Positions 5,155 through 6,374 of a stretch of 6,374 bases of DNA are shown piece after piece. Origin of the DNA: Sphingopyxis sp. (GTDB taxonomy: Bacteria > Pseudomonadota > Alphaproteobacteria > Sphingomonadales > Sphingomonadaceae); assembly GCA_026125835.1 (NCBI GenBank), contig JAHCKJ010000128.1, positions 1-6,374 on the forward strand, read 5' to 3'. The notes under the pieces are model-generated. The model was not told where the DNA came from and searched no databases. It saw only the letters and a list, made by a program, of their open reading frames with translations. Position numbers and translations under genes: made by a program. The stretch's first letter is position 1, and each line of letters starts with the position of its first letter.

Positions 5155-5177
5155 ACAAGAGCAAATTGGAGACGACA

Positions 5178-5789
5178 ATGTCGAAGCGCCAGAGCGCCAA
5201 GTATAAACTCGACCGCCGCATGGGCGAGAACATCTGGGGTCGGCCGAAGAGCCCGGTCAACCGCCGCGAATATGGCCCCGGCCAGCATGGCCAGCGCCGC
5301 AAGGGCAAGGTGTCGGACTTCGGCATCCAGCTGCGCGCCAAGCAGAAGCTGAAGGGCTATTACGGCGACATCACCGAAAAGCAGTTCAAGAAGAACTATT
5401 TCGAAGCGTCGCGTATGAAGGGCGACACCGGTCAGAACCTGATCGGCCTGCTCGAGCGCCGCCTCGACGCCGTCGTCTACCGTTCGAAATTCACCCCGAC
5501 GATCTTCTCGGCGCGCCAGTTGGTCAGCCACGGTCACGTTTATGTGAACGGCGTGAAGTGCAACGTCGCGAGCCGCCTGGTCAAGCCGGGTGACGAAATC
5601 ACCCTCGGCAAAAAGGCGCAGGAAATGGCGCTGGTCGCCGAAGCGCAGAGCCTGCCCGAGCGTGACCTGCCCGAATATCTGTCGGTCGACGGCACCAAGA
5701 CGACTTACGTTCGCGTGCCCACGCTCGACGAAGTCCCCTATCCGGTGAAGATGGAACCCAATCTGGTCGTCGAATTTTATTCGCGCTGA
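5178..5789 (+). CDS. rpsD: 30S ribosomal protein S4
   Basis: S4 is a primary 16S rRNA-binding protein that nucleates 30S assembly and contributes to decoding fidelity. The 203-residue protein starts MSKRQSAKYKLDRRMGENIW and contains the conserved YGPGQHGQRRKGKVSDFG segment (32-49). The S4 RNA-binding domain lies at about 93-155 (ERRLDAVVYR...FSARQLVSHGHVYVNG...RLVKPGDEI), and the protein ends in PNLVVEFYSR. The N-terminal zinc-type cysteines are absent (the only Cys is 128), so this is the C-minus form. The ATG at 5178 has GGAG (5168-5171) with 6-nt spacing; an in-frame start at 5073 would lie inside the structured leader. The gene appears monocistronic, not in an alpha operon with rpsM, rpsK and rpoA. 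It has its own promoter, long leader and terminator-like hairpin. Confidence 0.98.
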   Translation: MSKRQSAKYKLDRRMGENIWGRPKSPVNRREYGPGQHGQRRKGKVSDFGIQLRAKQKLKGYYGDITEKQFKKNYFEASRMKGDTGQNLIGLLERRLDAVVYRSKFTPTIFSARQLVSHGHVYVNGVKCNVASRLVKPGDEITLGKKAQEMALVAEAQSLPERDLPEYLSVDGTKTTYVRVPTLDEVPYPVKMEPNLVVEFYSR

Positions 5790-5812
5790 TCCGGTTTCAA
5801 GGTCATGCTTTC

Positions 5813-5842
5813 AGAAGGGCGGTCCGAAAGGGCCGCCCTTCT
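5813..5842 (+). terminator. GAAA-loop hairpin terminator of rpsD
   Basis: A 13-bp stem runs from 5813-5825 to 5830-5842. Its core is AAGGGCGG/CCGCCCTT plus one G-U pair, and it is capped by a GAAA tetraloop (5826-5829). It begins 23 nt after the rpsD stop. The T-rich part is short, CTTCTTG at the stem end, so it is a weak-tail intrinsic terminator. It may also protect the 3' end of the mRNA. Confidence 0.75.
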
Positions 5843-5901
5843 TGCATCGGCGCCCCGCGACTGGCACACAGCCGCATCACCAATAAATTTCGAGGAAAGC
5901 C

Positions 5902-6374
5902 ATGCTTCGTTCCCCCAGGGTTTTTGCCGCCGCAGCGGCACTGCTCGCCGTTGCCGCCTGCAATGCGGGCGACAATGCCGCCAAGACCGTCGCAGAGGCG
6001 ATTCCCGACGTCGCCGTCCCCGAAATTTCGCTCAAGACGATGCAGGATGTTGTCGGTGCGCTCGCGTCGGACGAGTTCGAGGGGCGCGCGCCCGGCACGG
6101 TCGGGGAGGAAAAGACCGTCGCACTGCTGATCGAGCGTTTCCAGGCGGCGGGGCTGGAGCCCGGCAACAACGGCAGCTGGACGCAGGATGTGCCGCTGGT
6201 CGAGATCACCGCCGAAAGTGTCTCGCCGCTGACGTTCACGGGCGGCAAGGCGCCGTTGTCGCTGGCTTATGGCACCGACTTTGTTGCTGGCAGCTATCGC
6301 GTGCAGCCGAAGGCCGAAGTCAAGGACAGCGACGTCGTTTTCGTCGGCTACGGCATCAACGCGCCCGAGCAAGG
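5902..6374 (+). CDS. M28-family metallopeptidase, predicted lipoprotein (N-terminal part)
   Basis: The first 157 codons are present and the gene continues past the right edge. MLRSPRVFAAAAALLAVAAC gives a basic n-region, a hydrophobic core and a lipobox VAAC with Cys20. It is therefore a predicted lipoprotein, exposed in the periplasm or on the outer membrane. The mature part contains LASDEFEGRAPGTVGEEK (54-71), then AGLEPGNNGSWTQDVPLV (83-100), and VVFVGYGINAPE near the edge. This pattern is typical of the N-terminal region of M28 (aminopeptidase Y/PSMA-like) peptidases, which often carry a PA-like inserted domain. The zinc ligands lie downstream and are not visible, so activity cannot be confirmed. 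The ATG at 5902 has GAGGA (5892-5896) 5 nt upstream. A promoter is not clear; the gene follows the rpsD terminator by about 60 nt. Confidence 0.82.
   Translation, partial: MLRSPRVFAAAAALLAVAACNAGDNAAKTVAEAIPDVAVPEISLKTMQDVVGALASDEFEGRAPGTVGEEKTVALLIERFQAAGLEPGNNGSWTQDVPLVEITAESVSPLTFTGGKAPLSLAYGTDFVAGSYRVQPKAEVKDSDVVFVGYGINAPEQ

Noticed and set aside
5862..5877. Sigma54-like TGGCAC...GCAT upstream of the peptidase
   Set aside because: The spacing between GG and GC is 9 nt instead of 10, and the -12 half is CGCAT, not TTGCA. It is not a credible -24/-12 promoter.

Overview
The window reads as chromosomal DNA of a high-GC alphaproteobacterium, most likely a sphingomonad of the Sphingopyxis / Sphingomonas type. 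The evidence is codon usage, the alphaproteobacterial form of SHMT and S4, the linkage of glyA with nrdR, intergenic hairpin repeats of a kind I associate with sphingomonads, and a lipoprotein peptidase of a type common there. Every protein-coding gene looks intact except the last, which runs off the right edge. I see no phage, transposase, CRISPR array, tRNA or rRNA. Species assignment is inference.

Layout. Bases 1-168 hold a fragment of a dispersed repeat, a sigma70-like promoter overlapped by a perfect 15-bp palindrome, and a leader hairpin. They precede a COG2945-type alpha/beta hydrolase (169-825, +). A two-hairpin REP-like element (about 834-910) separates it from a convergent 54-residue two-helix membrane protein (915-1079, -). 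A compact plus-strand block follows: rpiB (1192-1644), glyA (1641-2948), a 72-residue membrane protein (2954-3172), nrdR (3176-3643) and trmJ (3640-4368). Two of its junctions are ATGA overlaps and two are gaps of 3-5 nt, so it is very probably one operon. A small secreted Cys-pair protein (4398-4628, +) sits close behind it and meets a PchB-like AroQ chorismate mutase (4638-4949, -) tail to tail. A 228-bp divergent region carries the rpsD promoter and a long structured leader. rpsD (5178-5789) follows, closed by a GAAA-loop terminator-like hairpin. The window ends in the first 157 codons of a lipoprotein M28-family peptidase (5902 onwards).

How the genes work together (inference). RpiB makes ribose 5-phosphate, GlyA supplies one-carbon units for purines and thymidylate, and NrdR represses ribonucleotide reductase genes, so the operon core is linked to nucleotide supply. 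TrmJ and S4 belong to translation, and chorismate mutase to Phe/Tyr synthesis. This is mostly a housekeeping region. I found no convincing new multi-gene system. The items most worth a second look are the two small membrane proteins, the palindrome over the hydrolase promoter, and the repeat-derived hairpin inside the rpsD leader.
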